Shown here: positions 1 to 6,757 of the stretch, one piece after another
Layout of the letters: each line of letters opens with the position of its first letter
Numbering within the stretch: position 1 is the first letter of the stretch
Assembly (NCBI GenBank): GCA_946479185.1
Contig: CAMLFF010000095.1
Span: 1-9,993, forward strand
Length of the DNA: 9,993 nucleotides
DNA from: an uncultured Sphingobium sp.
GTDB taxonomy: Bacteria > Pseudomonadota > Alphaproteobacteria > Sphingomonadales > Sphingomonadaceae
Direction of reading: 5' to 3'
The notes under the pieces: generated by a model
Seen by the model: only the letters and a program-made list of their open reading frames with translations
Told to the model about the DNA's origin: nothing
Database searches by the model: none
Position numbers and translations under genes: made by a program

Positions 1-982
1 TGGCAGGCACGGCGCCAAAGCCCGCGTCAATCAGCGGGTCGGGATAGAGCGAGAAGCCGAACGCTGGCTCGCTGCTGCCATCTGCCCGCGCAACGGGATA
101 AGCGCCGCCACGGCCGATCTCGCCAATGAAGCCCTCGGCGAAGATCGAGAAGCCGAACCAGCTTTGATATTCAAAGCCGTGCCGCTCGGTCGGGTCCAGC
201 GTGAGCGTGATATCCCAGCCGATTGGTTTGGCGATGGCGCGCAGGGCTGCGATCCGCTGCGTGAGCGCGCCCTTGGCTGGGCCTGCATTGAACGCTTCAA
301 GCCGCTCCATCGCTGGGTGAAATGGCCCGGTCGCTTCGATCAGCGCAAGATAAGGCAGCGCTTGCTCACCCAAGGCGGCGAGCGAGCCTGCATCCTTGGC
401 ATCGAGACGCGCGCGCACAGCGTCGACATCCTGCGGGGCGATGGGCATGGCGCCGCTCGCCAGCATCGGCACCAGATCGGGCAGGGTAAAATCGATAGTG
501 ATGCCCTGAACGCCAGCGCGTTGCAGTGCTTCAATGGCAACATTGACGATCTCGACGGCGGCAGGAACGCCATCCGAGCCGATGATTTCCGCACCAATCT
601 GCATCCGTTCGCGCTCAGGGCGTAGCTGGTCCGCGCGCAGCTTCATCACCGGACCACCATAGCAGAGGCGCAGCGGGCGTGGCGTGGCAGCCATGCGGGT
701 GGCGGCAATGCGGCCAATTTGCGCGGTCATGTCTGGCCGGATGGCGAGGCTGCGCTGCGAGACGGGATCGACCGCGCGCAGCAAATCCTGCGCACTCGCC
801 GATTGCAGGCGAGCGACAAGCGTTTCCTCAAACTCGGCAAGCGCGGGCATCACGCGGCGATAGCCGTGGCTCGCCACCGTATCGAGCACTTCACGCACAA
901 GGCGCGCGGAGGCTTCGGCTTTGGGAGGAAGCCGGTCGGCAAGGCCCTCTGGCAGGAGGCCGGGTGCAATTGCATCGCTCAT
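1..982 (-). CDS. hisZ: ATP phosphoribosyltransferase regulatory subunit HisZ (3' end cut by window edge)
   Basis: The minus strand is open from an ATG at 982 to the window edge, giving 327 codons without a stop; my estimate is that roughly 50 C-terminal residues are missing. The translation begins MSDAIAPGLLPEGLADRLPP and resembles a histidyl-tRNA synthetase catalytic core: RPDMTAQIGR at about residues 82-91, then LCYGGPVMK at about 106-114, and ERMQIGAEIIG at about 125-135, which matches the class II motif 2 region. HisZ is known as a catalytically dead HisRS paralogue that joins short-form HisG into an octamer and gives it activity and histidine feedback control in the first step of histidine synthesis. 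The separate HisRS itself is the main alternative; the divergent motif residues and absence of the usual HisRS signatures favour HisZ. The ribosome-binding site is weak. The gene lies behind the serA terminator, so it may have its own promoter, which I could not identify. Confidence 0.9.
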   Translation of the reverse strand, partial: MSDAIAPGLLPEGLADRLPPKAEASARLVREVLDTVASHGYRRVMPALAEFEETLVARLQSASAQDLLRAVDPVSQRSLAIRPDMTAQIGRIAATRMAATPRPLRLCYGGPVMKLRADQLRPERERMQIGAEIIGSDGVPAAVEIVNVAIEALQRAGVQGITIDFTLPDLVPMLASGAMPIAPQDVDAVRARLDAKDAGSLAALGEQALPYLALIEATGPFHPAMERLEAFNAGPAKGALTQRIAALRAIAKPIGWDITLTLDPTERHGFEYQSWFGFSIFAEGFIGEIGRGGAYPVARADGSSEPAFGFSLYPDPLIDAGFGAVPA

Positions 983-1055
983 GCGCCGCGCTTTAGCCGA
1001 TTCCGCCGGCCAGGCGAGGGGAAAAGTGGCGGGGCTTGCTGCCAGCCTGCCTCGC

Positions 1056-1089
1056 AAACGAAAAACGGCGCCCGATCAACAGGCGCCGT
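1056..1089 (-). terminator. Intrinsic terminator after serA
   Basis: Read on the minus strand, an 8-bp perfect stem ACGGCGCC / GGCGCCGT (1082-1089 with 1065-1072) encloses a 9-base loop and is followed by TTTTCGTTT. It starts 28 bases after the serA stop codon and before hisZ, so it should end or attenuate serA transcription and limit read-through into hisZ. Confidence 0.85.
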
Positions 1090-1117
1090 CCTCGAATTTC
1101 TCATCTGCCAGTGAAGA

Positions 1118-2701
1118 TCAGAACTTCAGCGGGCAGACCCTGTGGACGCTTGGCAGCGCGTCGAGCTTATCCACCAGTGGCTGGGGAACCTGCTCATCGA
1201 CCGAAAGCAGCAGGATCGCTTCGCCACCCGCCGCACGACGACCAAGATGAAAAGTGCCGATGTTGATGTTCGCTTCGCCCAGGATGCTGCCGACGCCGCC
1301 GATGAAGCCGGGCGCATCCGTATTGGCGATGTAGAGCATGTTGCCATCCAGATCGGCCTCGACCTTGATGCCAAACAGCTCGACCAGACGCGGCGCGCCA
1401 TTGCCGAATAGCGTGCCGGCAACCGAACGCTCGCCTTGCTCCGTCTTCACCGAAACGCGGATGAGCGTGTTATAATCACCCTCGCGCTCGGTCTTGATCT
1501 CGCGCACCTCGATGCCGCGCTCGCGGGCGAGGAAAGGCGCATTGACCATGTTCACCGTGTCGGTCTGCGTGCGCAGGAAGCCTGCGAGTACGGCCGAGAC
1601 GATGGGCTTCTGGTTCAGCTCTGCCGCTGCACCCTCGCTGTGGATCGAGATGCGGGGGATGACATCGCGCGAGAGCTGGCCAACCAGGCTGCCTAGCTTC
1701 TCCGCCAGCGCCATATAGGGCTTGAGCTTTGGCGCTTCCTCAGCGGAGAGGCTCGGCATGTTGAGCGCATTGGTGACGCCACCATCCAGCAGATAATCGC
1801 TGAGTTGCTCGGCCACCTGCAGCGCCACATTCACCTGCGCTTCGCTGGTGGAGGCGCCCAAATGCGGGGTCGAGATGAAGTTGGGCGTGCCGAACAGCGG
1901 ACTGTCGGTCGCTGGCTCGGTCTGGAACACGTCCAGCGCCGCGCCACCGATCTGGCCGCTGTCGAGCCCGGCCTTCAAAGCTGCCTCGTCGATCAGGCCG
2001 CCGCGGGCGCAATTGATGATCCGCACGCCCTTCTTCGTCTTCGCCAGATTCTCGGCGGAGAGGATGTTGCGGGTCTGGTCGGTCAGCGGCGTGTGCAGCG
2101 TGATGAAGTCCGCACGGGCCAGCAGCGTATCGAGGTCCACCTTCTCCACGCCCATTTCCACGGCGCGCTCGGGGGTCAGGAACGGGTCGAACGCGGCAAC
2201 CTTCATCTTGAGGCCAAGCGCGCGGCTGGCGACGATGGAGCCGATATTGCCCGCGCCGATGAGGCCGAGCGTCTTGCCCGTCACTTCGACACCCATGAAG
2301 CGGTTCTTCTCCCACTTGCCAGCCTGCGTGCTGAGGTCAGCCTCTGGCAATTGGCGCGCGAGGGCGAACATGAGTGCGATGGCGTGCTCTGCCGTGGTGA
2401 TCGAGTTGCCGAACGGGGTGTTCATCACCACCATGCCCTTGGACGAGGCATAAGGAATGTCGACATTGTCCACGCCGATGCCAGCGCGGCCGATGACCTT
2501 GAGGTTTGTCGCGGCGTCGATGATTTCCTTTGTCACCTTCGTCGCGGAGCGGATGGCGAGGCCATCATATTTGCCGATTATTTCCTTGAGCTCATCGGGC
2601 TTGAGGCCCGTGATTTCATCCACTTCGCAACCGCGCTCGCGGAAGATCTGGGCGGCCTGGGGATCCATCTTGTCGGAAATGAGAACTTTTGGCTTGGTCA
2701 T
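1118..2701 (-). CDS. serA: D-3-phosphoglycerate dehydrogenase SerA
   Basis: This 527-residue protein catalyses NAD-dependent oxidation of 3-phosphoglycerate to 3-phosphohydroxypyruvate, the committed step of cytosolic serine synthesis. An N-terminal substrate-binding region is followed by a Rossmann domain with GAGNIG at 149-154 and an acidic residue, D172, after the second strand. The family catalytic trio is visible as R233 (CARGG), E262 (TEP) and H280 (STPHLGAST). An intervening regulatory domain (about 320-450) and a C-terminal ACT domain (about 455-527, with NTDAPGFIGGVGSILGEANI) make this the long form; ACT domains of this family often bind serine as feedback inhibitor, but that is not shown here. 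I chose the ATG at 2701 because a GGGAG site lies about 8 bases upstream and MTKPKVLISDK is the usual N-terminus; an in-frame start 7 codons earlier lies inside a repeat. It follows serC by 151 bases, probably in one operon. Confidence 0.97.
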   Translation of the reverse strand: MTKPKVLISDKMDPQAAQIFRERGCEVDEITGLKPDELKEIIGKYDGLAIRSATKVTKEIIDAATNLKVIGRAGIGVDNVDIPYASSKGMVVMNTPFGNSITTAEHAIALMFALARQLPEADLSTQAGKWEKNRFMGVEVTGKTLGLIGAGNIGSIVASRALGLKMKVAAFDPFLTPERAVEMGVEKVDLDTLLARADFITLHTPLTDQTRNILSAENLAKTKKGVRIINCARGGLIDEAALKAGLDSGQIGGAALDVFQTEPATDSPLFGTPNFISTPHLGASTSEAQVNVALQVAEQLSDYLLDGGVTNALNMPSLSAEEAPKLKPYMALAEKLGSLVGQLSRDVIPRISIHSEGAAAELNQKPIVSAVLAGFLRTQTDTVNMVNAPFLARERGIEVREIKTEREGDYNTLIRVSVKTEQGERSVAGTLFGNGAPRLVELFGIKVEADLDGNMLYIANTDAPGFIGGVGSILGEANINIGTFHLGRRAAGGEAILLLSVDEQVPQPLVDKLDALPSVHRVCPLKF

Positions 2702-2710
2702 TTTAAATCT

Positions 2711-2840
2711 CCCTCTCCCCATGTTGGGGAGAGGGCCGGGGAGAGGGGTATGACCTCTCGGCGCCGGCCCTTTGATTGCATGAATAGAGCGAAGGGGAGA
2801 GGTTGCTTACCCCTCTCCCAGCCCTCTCCCTCAAGGGGAG
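2711..2840. repeat. GA/CT-rich inverted repeat pair between serC and serA
   Basis: Two copies of a low-complexity element face each other. Copy A (2711-2750) contains a perfect 10-bp inverted repeat, CCCTCTCCCC (2711-2720) and GGGGAGAGGG (2726-2735), with a 5-base loop. Copy B (2808-2840) is nearly the reverse complement of A: 2724-2750 and the complement of 2808-2834 align over 27 bases with only one substitution and two single-base gaps. The about 60 bases between them are unique. Each copy can fold alone, or the two can pair into one long hairpin in the serC-serA transcript. Its position, starting 3' of the serC stop and ending at the serA ribosome-binding site, suggests an influence on mRNA stability or on relative serA expression. 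Elements of this sort recur in intergenic DNA of many proteobacteria; the function is inference. Confidence 0.75.
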
Positions 2841-2852
2841 AGAGCAATAAAA

Positions 2853-4001
2853 TCAGGCGGCGGTGACGCTCAGCGCGGCCTTGGTCTCGGCATAGGCCCA
2901 GTCGAGCCATGGTCCGAGCGCCTCGACATCGGCGGTGTCTACCGTTGCGCCGCACCAGATGCGGAGGCCTGCCGGTGCATCGCGATAACCCGCGACATCA
3001 TAAGCGGCCTGCTCTTTCTCGAGCATCGAGGCCATCTTCTTGATGAAGTCGGCATCGGCGCCTTCGACCGTGAGACACACGCTGGTGATCGAACGGGTCG
3101 CCGCGTCAGGCGCGAGATGGCCGAGCCATGAGCGCGCCTCGACGATGGCGTTGAGCGCATCGGCATTGGCCTGCGCGCGGGCAATCAGCCCCTTGGCGCC
3201 GCCAATCTGCTTGCCCCATTCGAGCGCGAAGATGGCATCTTCGACCGCGAGCATGGACGGCGTATTGATCGTCTCGCCCTTGAACACGCCTTCAGCCAGC
3301 TTGCCCTTGGACATGAGGCGGAAGACCTTCGGGAGCGGCCATGCGGGCGTATATTGCTCAAGGCGTTCGACGGCGCGGGGGCCGAGGATCAGCACGCCAT
3401 GACCGCCTTCGCCGCCCAATACCTTCTGCCAGGAGAAGGTTGCGACGTCGATCTTGTCCCAGGGCAGATCATAAGCAAACACGGCGCTGGTGGCGTCGGC
3501 GAAGGACAGGCCCTCGCGGTCGTCCGCGATCCAGTCGCCATTGGGCACGCGCGCGCCGGACGTGGTGCCGTTCCAGGTGAAGAGCACATCGTTCGACCAG
3601 TCGACGGCGTTGAGATCAGGCAGCAGGCCATAATCTGCGCGCAGGATGGTCGGATCGAGCTTGAGCTGCTTTGCGGCGTCCGTGACCCAACCTTCACCGA
3701 AGCTCTCCCATGCGAGCGTCGTGACGGGGCGGGCGCCGAGCATCGTCCACATGGCCATCTCGAATGCGCCGGTGTCAGACCCGGGCACGATGCCGATGCG
3801 GTGCGTATCAGGCAGGTTCAGCAGCTCGCGCATCAGATCGATGCAATAAGCGAGGCGATCCTTGCCGAGCTTTGAGCGGTGGGAGCGTCCAAGCACTTCA
3901 GTCGCGAGCTTCGCCGGGCTGTAGCCGGGCGGCTTGGCGCATGGGCCGGACGAGAAATGGGGGCGGACCGGCTTTGAGGCCGGCTTCGTAACGTCAGTCA
4001 T
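2853..4001 (-). CDS. serC: Phosphoserine aminotransferase SerC (alphaproteobacterial/Methanosarcina-type)
   Basis: The 382-residue product is a PLP-dependent class V aminotransferase that converts 3-phosphohydroxypyruvate and glutamate to phosphoserine; in many bacteria SerC also serves pyridoxal phosphate synthesis. Visible family features are the phosphate-binding N-terminus PHFSSGPCAKPPGYS (about 14-28), the segment WNGTTSGARVPN (about 143-154), and the Schiff-base lysine K193 in TFSWQKVLGGEGGHG. The form with SSGPCAKPPGY and WNGTTSGARVPN fits the SerC subfamily common in alphaproteobacteria and Methanosarcina rather than the E. coli subfamily. The start at 4001 is fixed by an AAGGAG site about 8 bases upstream; a longer in-frame reading begins inside the leader RNA and is rejected. 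serA follows downstream, so the two consecutive pathway enzymes are probably cotranscribed. Translation is likely modulated by the leader hairpin that covers the ribosome-binding site. Confidence 0.97.
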   Translation of the reverse strand: MTDVTKPASKPVRPHFSSGPCAKPPGYSPAKLATEVLGRSHRSKLGKDRLAYCIDLMRELLNLPDTHRIGIVPGSDTGAFEMAMWTMLGARPVTTLAWESFGEGWVTDAAKQLKLDPTILRADYGLLPDLNAVDWSNDVLFTWNGTTSGARVPNGDWIADDREGLSFADATSAVFAYDLPWDKIDVATFSWQKVLGGEGGHGVLILGPRAVERLEQYTPAWPLPKVFRLMSKGKLAEGVFKGETINTPSMLAVEDAIFALEWGKQIGGAKGLIARAQANADALNAIVEARSWLGHLAPDAATRSITSVCLTVEGADADFIKKMASMLEKEQAAYDVAGYRDAPAGLRIWCGATVDTADVEALGPWLDWAYAETKAALSVTAA

Positions 4002-4006
4002 GGTAT

Positions 4007-4063
4007 GCTTCTCCTTACAGAGAGCACGCGCGGCGTTGGGACCGCGTGGCCCGGGGCGGCCAA
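4007..4063 (-). promoter_or_regulatory. serC: serC leader RNA (putative cis-regulatory structure)
   Basis: On the minus strand just ahead of serC, a hairpin pairs GCTCTC (4025-4020) with GAG-A-AGC (4013-4007), with one bulged A and loop TGTAAG; it contains the AAGGAG ribosome-binding site. Directly upstream is a second hairpin, CGCGG (4046-4042) with CCGCG (4033-4029) around an 8-base loop, and further upstream GGCC/GGCC and TTGG/CCAA complementarities that offer alternative pairings. This matches the described serC leader motif of alphaproteobacteria, found upstream of serC-serA operons with the final stem overlapping the ribosome-binding site. The assignment rests on position and fold, as I could not run a covariance model. 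The ligand or signal, if any, is not known to me. The exact 5' boundary is uncertain. Confidence 0.65.
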
Positions 4064-4126
4064 TAGAGGCTCGGGCGGGCAAGTCAATGACGCAGTTTTC
4101 AGCCGGGTCTGGCGTGGGTCGAACAC

Positions 4127-4132
4127 AATATA
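4127..4132 (-). promoter_or_regulatory. Possible -10 element for the serC leader
   Basis: The minus strand reads TATATT here, about 125 bases upstream of the serC start and upstream of the leader hairpins, which is where a serC promoter would be expected. I see no good -35 hexamer at the right spacing, so this is only a candidate. Confidence 0.25.
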
Positions 4133-4219
4133 CACATTCTGGCTGGAAAGGGACTCGGGTCAGCCTGTTCCGGCAAGCCCTTCACATTGCGCTAACTCTC
4201 TTTAATAGAAGGCAAAGTG

Positions 4220-4915
4220 ATGTTGAGATCATCGACCTTTCCCGTGCGTGCGCGCCTGCTTGCCCTTATGATGACCGCAAGCCTTGGGGCGTGCGCTGAT
4301 CATTCGGTCACTCGGCAAGGCGCGCGTGCGCCGCACGCGTCACGGCCTGCTCCGCATGTTCTCCCAAACAGTCAGGCCTACCAGATGTGCGCCGCGAATC
4401 TGCAGGCGGCGCAGGTGCAATTCCAGCCCTTGCCCAACATTGATCGTGGCGGGGGCTGCACGACGATCGATACGATCAAACTGCTCGACATCGGCACGCC
4501 CACGGCCAATCTGGGGCCAATGAAGTGCCAGCTTGCGGAGAAGTTCGCCGCATGGGTGCGCTTTGCTGTTCGTCCGGCAGCGCGGCTTTATCTGGGTAGT
4601 GAAGTGGTGCGGATCGAGACGTTCGGCACCTATGCCTGCCGTGATGTGCGGGGCACGGGCGGCACGATTGCTGGCAAGCGCAGTGAACATGCCCATGCCA
4701 ATGCGGTCGATATCTCGGCTTTTGTGCTGGCGGATGGGCGCCGCATCAGCCTGCTCAATGATTGGTATGCCGGGGGCCAGAATGCGCAATTCCTGCGCAC
4801 GCTCCATCAAAGCGCCTGCAAGCGGTTCCTCACCGTGCTGGGGCCGGATTATAACGCTGCCCATAAGGATCATTTCCACCTCGATCTGGGCGGCACACGC
4901 AGCTTTTGTCGTTGA
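4220..4915 (+). CDS. Extensin-like C-terminal domain lipoprotein
   Basis: The 231-residue product opens with a lipoprotein signal: arginines, a hydrophobic stretch, and lipobox LGAC with the lipidated cysteine at residue 25. It should be anchored in the cell envelope. After a low-complexity linker comes the domain called extensin-like C-terminus: CQLAEKFAAWVRFAVRPAAR, then TYACRDV, SEHAHANAVDISAF (S155, H157, D164), and near the end GPDYNAAHKDHFHLD (H218, H220). The S-x-H...D plus H-x-H spacing resembles the zinc ligands of LAS-family peptidases such as D-Ala-D-Ala carboxypeptidases, so a cell-wall peptidase role is plausible but inferred. Six cysteines lie downstream of the lipobox. The ATG at 4220 has AGAAGG seven bases upstream; a GTG at 4217 is too close to it. 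It is divergent from serC and 47 bases ahead of the LOG-family gene. Confidence 0.85.
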   Translation: MLRSSTFPVRARLLALMMTASLGACADHSVTRQGARAPHASRPAPHVLPNSQAYQMCAANLQAAQVQFQPLPNIDRGGGCTTIDTIKLLDIGTPTANLGPMKCQLAEKFAAWVRFAVRPAARLYLGSEVVRIETFGTYACRDVRGTGGTIAGKRSEHAHANAVDISAFVLADGRRISLLNDWYAGGQNAQFLRTLHQSACKRFLTVLGPDYNAAHKDHFHLDLGGTRSFCR

Positions 4916-4920
4916 GCTGC

Positions 4921-4949
4921 CCGATGGTTTCCTTCGCCCGGAAAATCGG
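4921..4949 (+). other. Hairpin between the extensin-like and LOG-family genes
   Basis: CCGAT (4921-4925) pairs with ATCGG (4945-4949) and TTTCC (4928-4932) with GGAAA (4940-4944), giving ten base pairs with a two-base GG bulge and a 7-base loop. It ends 13 bases before the next start codon and has no T-run, so it is not an ordinary intrinsic terminator; it may affect translation or mRNA ends. Confidence 0.5.
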
Positions 4950-4962
4950 TTAGCGCCGGGAC

Positions 4963-5841
4963 ATGGCTGAAAATCCCACTGTAAGCGAAAGCAAGTTCCG
5001 TCCCGCTCGGGAGGAGGCGCGCGATGCTGCGCGCACTGTTCCCTCGCCCCAGACGCAGAACAAGTCCTACACCTTAGCCTTTCAGGACAATGAGTTCCTG
5101 CTGCGGGATGATTTGCGTCCGGTGCGCTTCCAGCTGGAATTGCTGAAGACGGAATTGCTGCTCGATGAAGCGCGGATTGCCTCGACATTCGTCTTTTATG
5201 GCTCGGCGCGCATTCCCGAGCCGGAGGCCGCGCAGGCCCGGATCGACTCGGCGCGCAACGATGAAGAGCGCAAAATTGCAGAGCGCCTTGCCGAAAAGTC
5301 ACGCTATTATGATGAGGCACGCAAGCTCGCGCGGATTGCCGCTCAGGTGCCGCCCAATGACGAGGGCTGCCACCATTTCGTTGTCTGTTCGGGCGGCGGC
5401 CCTTCGATCATGGAAGCGGCCAATCGCGGCGCTGCGGATGTCGGCGCGCAGTCCATCGGCCTCAACATCGTTCTGCCGCATGAGCAGGCGCCCAACATCT
5501 ATGTGACGCCGGAGCTGAGCTTTCAGTTCCATTATTTCGCGCTGCGCAAGATGCACTTCACCTTGCGCGCACGCGCGCTCGCTGTGTTTCCGGGCGGTTT
5601 CGGTACGTTCGATGAATTTTTCGAGCTGCTGACACTGGTGCAGACCGGGAAGATGAAGCCCATCCCCATCCTGCTCTTCGGTCGCGATTTTTGGACGCGC
5701 GTCGTCAATTTCGAGGCGTTGGCGGAAGAAGGCGTGATCAGCGCGGCGGACCTCAAGCTGATTAGCTGGGTAGAGACCGCCGAAGAAGCCTGGGCCGTGG
5801 TCGAGCATTTCTATGCGGATGCCGACAAGCCGGGCTGCTGA
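4963..5841 (+). CDS. LOG-family (TIGR00730-type) Rossmann-fold protein
   Basis: The 292-residue product carries the two signatures of the lysine-decarboxylase-like/LOG family: the nucleotide-binding segment SGGGPSIMEAANRGA (about 143-157) and PGGFGTFDEF (210-219), whose PGGxGTxxE glutamate is E218. Known LOG enzymes hydrolyse nucleoside 5'-monophosphates, with cytokinin ribotides as the plant-hormone substrates; the old name lysine decarboxylase is misleading. The substrate of this bacterial member is not evident from sequence. It is longer than plant-like LOGs of about 200 residues because of an N-terminal extension of about 75 residues that is polar at first and then helical-looking, before the first strand STFVFYGSARIPEPE. 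No membrane segment or signal peptide is seen. The ATG at 4963 lacks a strong ribosome-binding site and follows a hairpin. It may be cotranscribed with the upstream lipoprotein gene, and ends at a bidirectional terminator. Confidence 0.88.
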   Translation: MAENPTVSESKFRPAREEARDAARTVPSPQTQNKSYTLAFQDNEFLLRDDLRPVRFQLELLKTELLLDEARIASTFVFYGSARIPEPEAAQARIDSARNDEERKIAERLAEKSRYYDEARKLARIAAQVPPNDEGCHHFVVCSGGGPSIMEAANRGAADVGAQSIGLNIVLPHEQAPNIYVTPELSFQFHYFALRKMHFTLRARALAVFPGGFGTFDEFFELLTLVQTGKMKPIPILLFGRDFWTRVVNFEALAEEGVISAADLKLISWVETAEEAWAVVEHFYADADKPGC

Positions 5842-5865
5842 GGCTTTCAATCAGCATGTGACGCG

Positions 5866-5897
5866 AAAAAGGCGGACGCTCAGCGCCCGCCTTTTCG
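5866..5897. terminator. Bidirectional intrinsic terminator
   Basis: A 9-bp stem, AAAAGGCGG (5867-5875) with CCGCCTTTT (5887-5895), has an 11-base loop. A T-run closes it on the plus strand (TTTTCG) and the flanking A-run gives a T-run on the minus strand. It lies between the converging LOG-family and cytochrome c genes and suits both. Confidence 0.85.
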
Positions 5898-5927
5898 ATA
5901 ATAACCGCAATCCGCCTCAGGCTCTGA

Positions 5928-6575
5928 TCAGTGCGCTGCTGCCGGAGCCGCTGCGTTGGTTGCGCCTTCTGCATCTGCCGCATTCGCAGCCGTTGCATTG
6001 GAAGCCTCGCCCTCAGCCACTTCGCCTGGTGCAACCGTCGCTGGCGCAGCATCTGCTGTGGGCAGTGGCAGGTTGGTGCCCTGCGTATTCAAATAGGCGA
6101 TCAGGTTCGCGCGATCTTCCGGCTTGCTGAGGCCCGCAAAGCTCATCTTCGTGCCGTTCGCAAAAGTGCGCGGCGAGGTGAGCCATTTGTCGAGCTGGTC
6201 GAAGCTCCAGTTGCCACCAACCTTCTTGAGCGCATCGGAGAAGGCAAAACCGCCACGGCCATGGCCGACCGGATCACCAACGACAGCCCACAGATTGGGG
6301 CCAATGCCGTTTGCGCCGCCCTGATTGACGGTGTGGCAGGCCACGCACTTGGCGAACACCTTCTCGCCCGCAGCAACATCTGCGCTGGCAAGCAATGTGT
6401 TGAGCGATGGACCGGCAGCGCCGCCCTCGCCTTCCGCTTCCACGCCTTCAATCGCGTAGCCCATGGGCTCCGGACGCTCGCCATGGAACATCTTGCTGCT
6501 GACGATACCACCGCCCAGCGCGATAATGCCGGCAAACAAAGCCCAGCCTGCAATGGTATTAAAACGATCGCTCAT
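5928..6575 (-). CDS. Membrane-anchored class I cytochrome c
   Basis: The 215-residue protein has an uncleaved-looking N-terminal membrane segment (about residues 8-25, IAGWALFAGIIALGGGIV), a spacer, one haem-attachment motif CVACH (77-81), GIGPNLWAVVG (about 90-100), and a likely axial methionine in TKMSFAGL (M144). This is the layout of CycM/cytochrome c552-type electron carriers tethered to the periplasmic face of the inner membrane, which in alphaproteobacteria pass electrons between the bc1 complex and terminal oxidases. The last roughly 40 residues are an Ala/Glu/Thr-rich low-complexity tail beyond the haem domain. The ATG at 6575 is supported by a GGAG about 11 bases upstream and by the normal start of the membrane helix; the longer in-frame reading runs into the divergent promoter region. 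Its partner oxidase is not in the window. It converges on the LOG-family gene and diverges from pheA. Confidence 0.93.
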   Translation of the reverse strand: MSDRFNTIAGWALFAGIIALGGGIVSSKMFHGERPEPMGYAIEGVEAEGEGGAAGPSLNTLLASADVAAGEKVFAKCVACHTVNQGGANGIGPNLWAVVGDPVGHGRGGFAFSDALKKVGGNWSFDQLDKWLTSPRTFANGTKMSFAGLSKPEDRANLIAYLNTQGTNLPLPTADAAPATVAPGEVAEGEASNATAANAADAEGATNAAAPAAAH

Positions 6576-6757
6576 GCGCACTTTGTCTCCGAAATCGCCC
6601 GACGCGCGCCCTCTCGATCGCGGAACCGTCGGTGCCCCTTGTCGGCGCTCCCTTAATGGCTGCACAGCGCTGGTGCAAGTCTGCGAAGAGCTTGAGCTAT
6701 TATCATATGTGGATCGCTTGCGTGGCAGACGCTCAAGCCGTAAGCGCAGCGGCACTT

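Noticed and set aside
164..1114. Several plus-strand open frames opposite hisZ
   Set aside because: They overlap the clear minus-strand HisZ reading and have no homology-like features.
2711..2840. GA/CT-rich hairpins as an intrinsic terminator between serC and serA
   Set aside because: No T-run follows the stems in the direction of transcription; described as a repeat instead.
1805..2866. 353-codon plus-strand open frame opposite serA
   Set aside because: Antisense shadow of serA with no recognisable domain and no ribosome-binding site I could support.
4002..4082. N-terminally extended SerC reading starting at 4082
   Set aside because: The extra 27 codons cover the leader hairpins and the AAGGAG site; the ATG at 4001 has the correct spacing and N-terminus.
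4340..5320. 326-codon minus-strand open frame
   Set aside because: It spans two plus-strand genes with clear family motifs and has an Arg/Pro/Ala-rich, domain-free translation.
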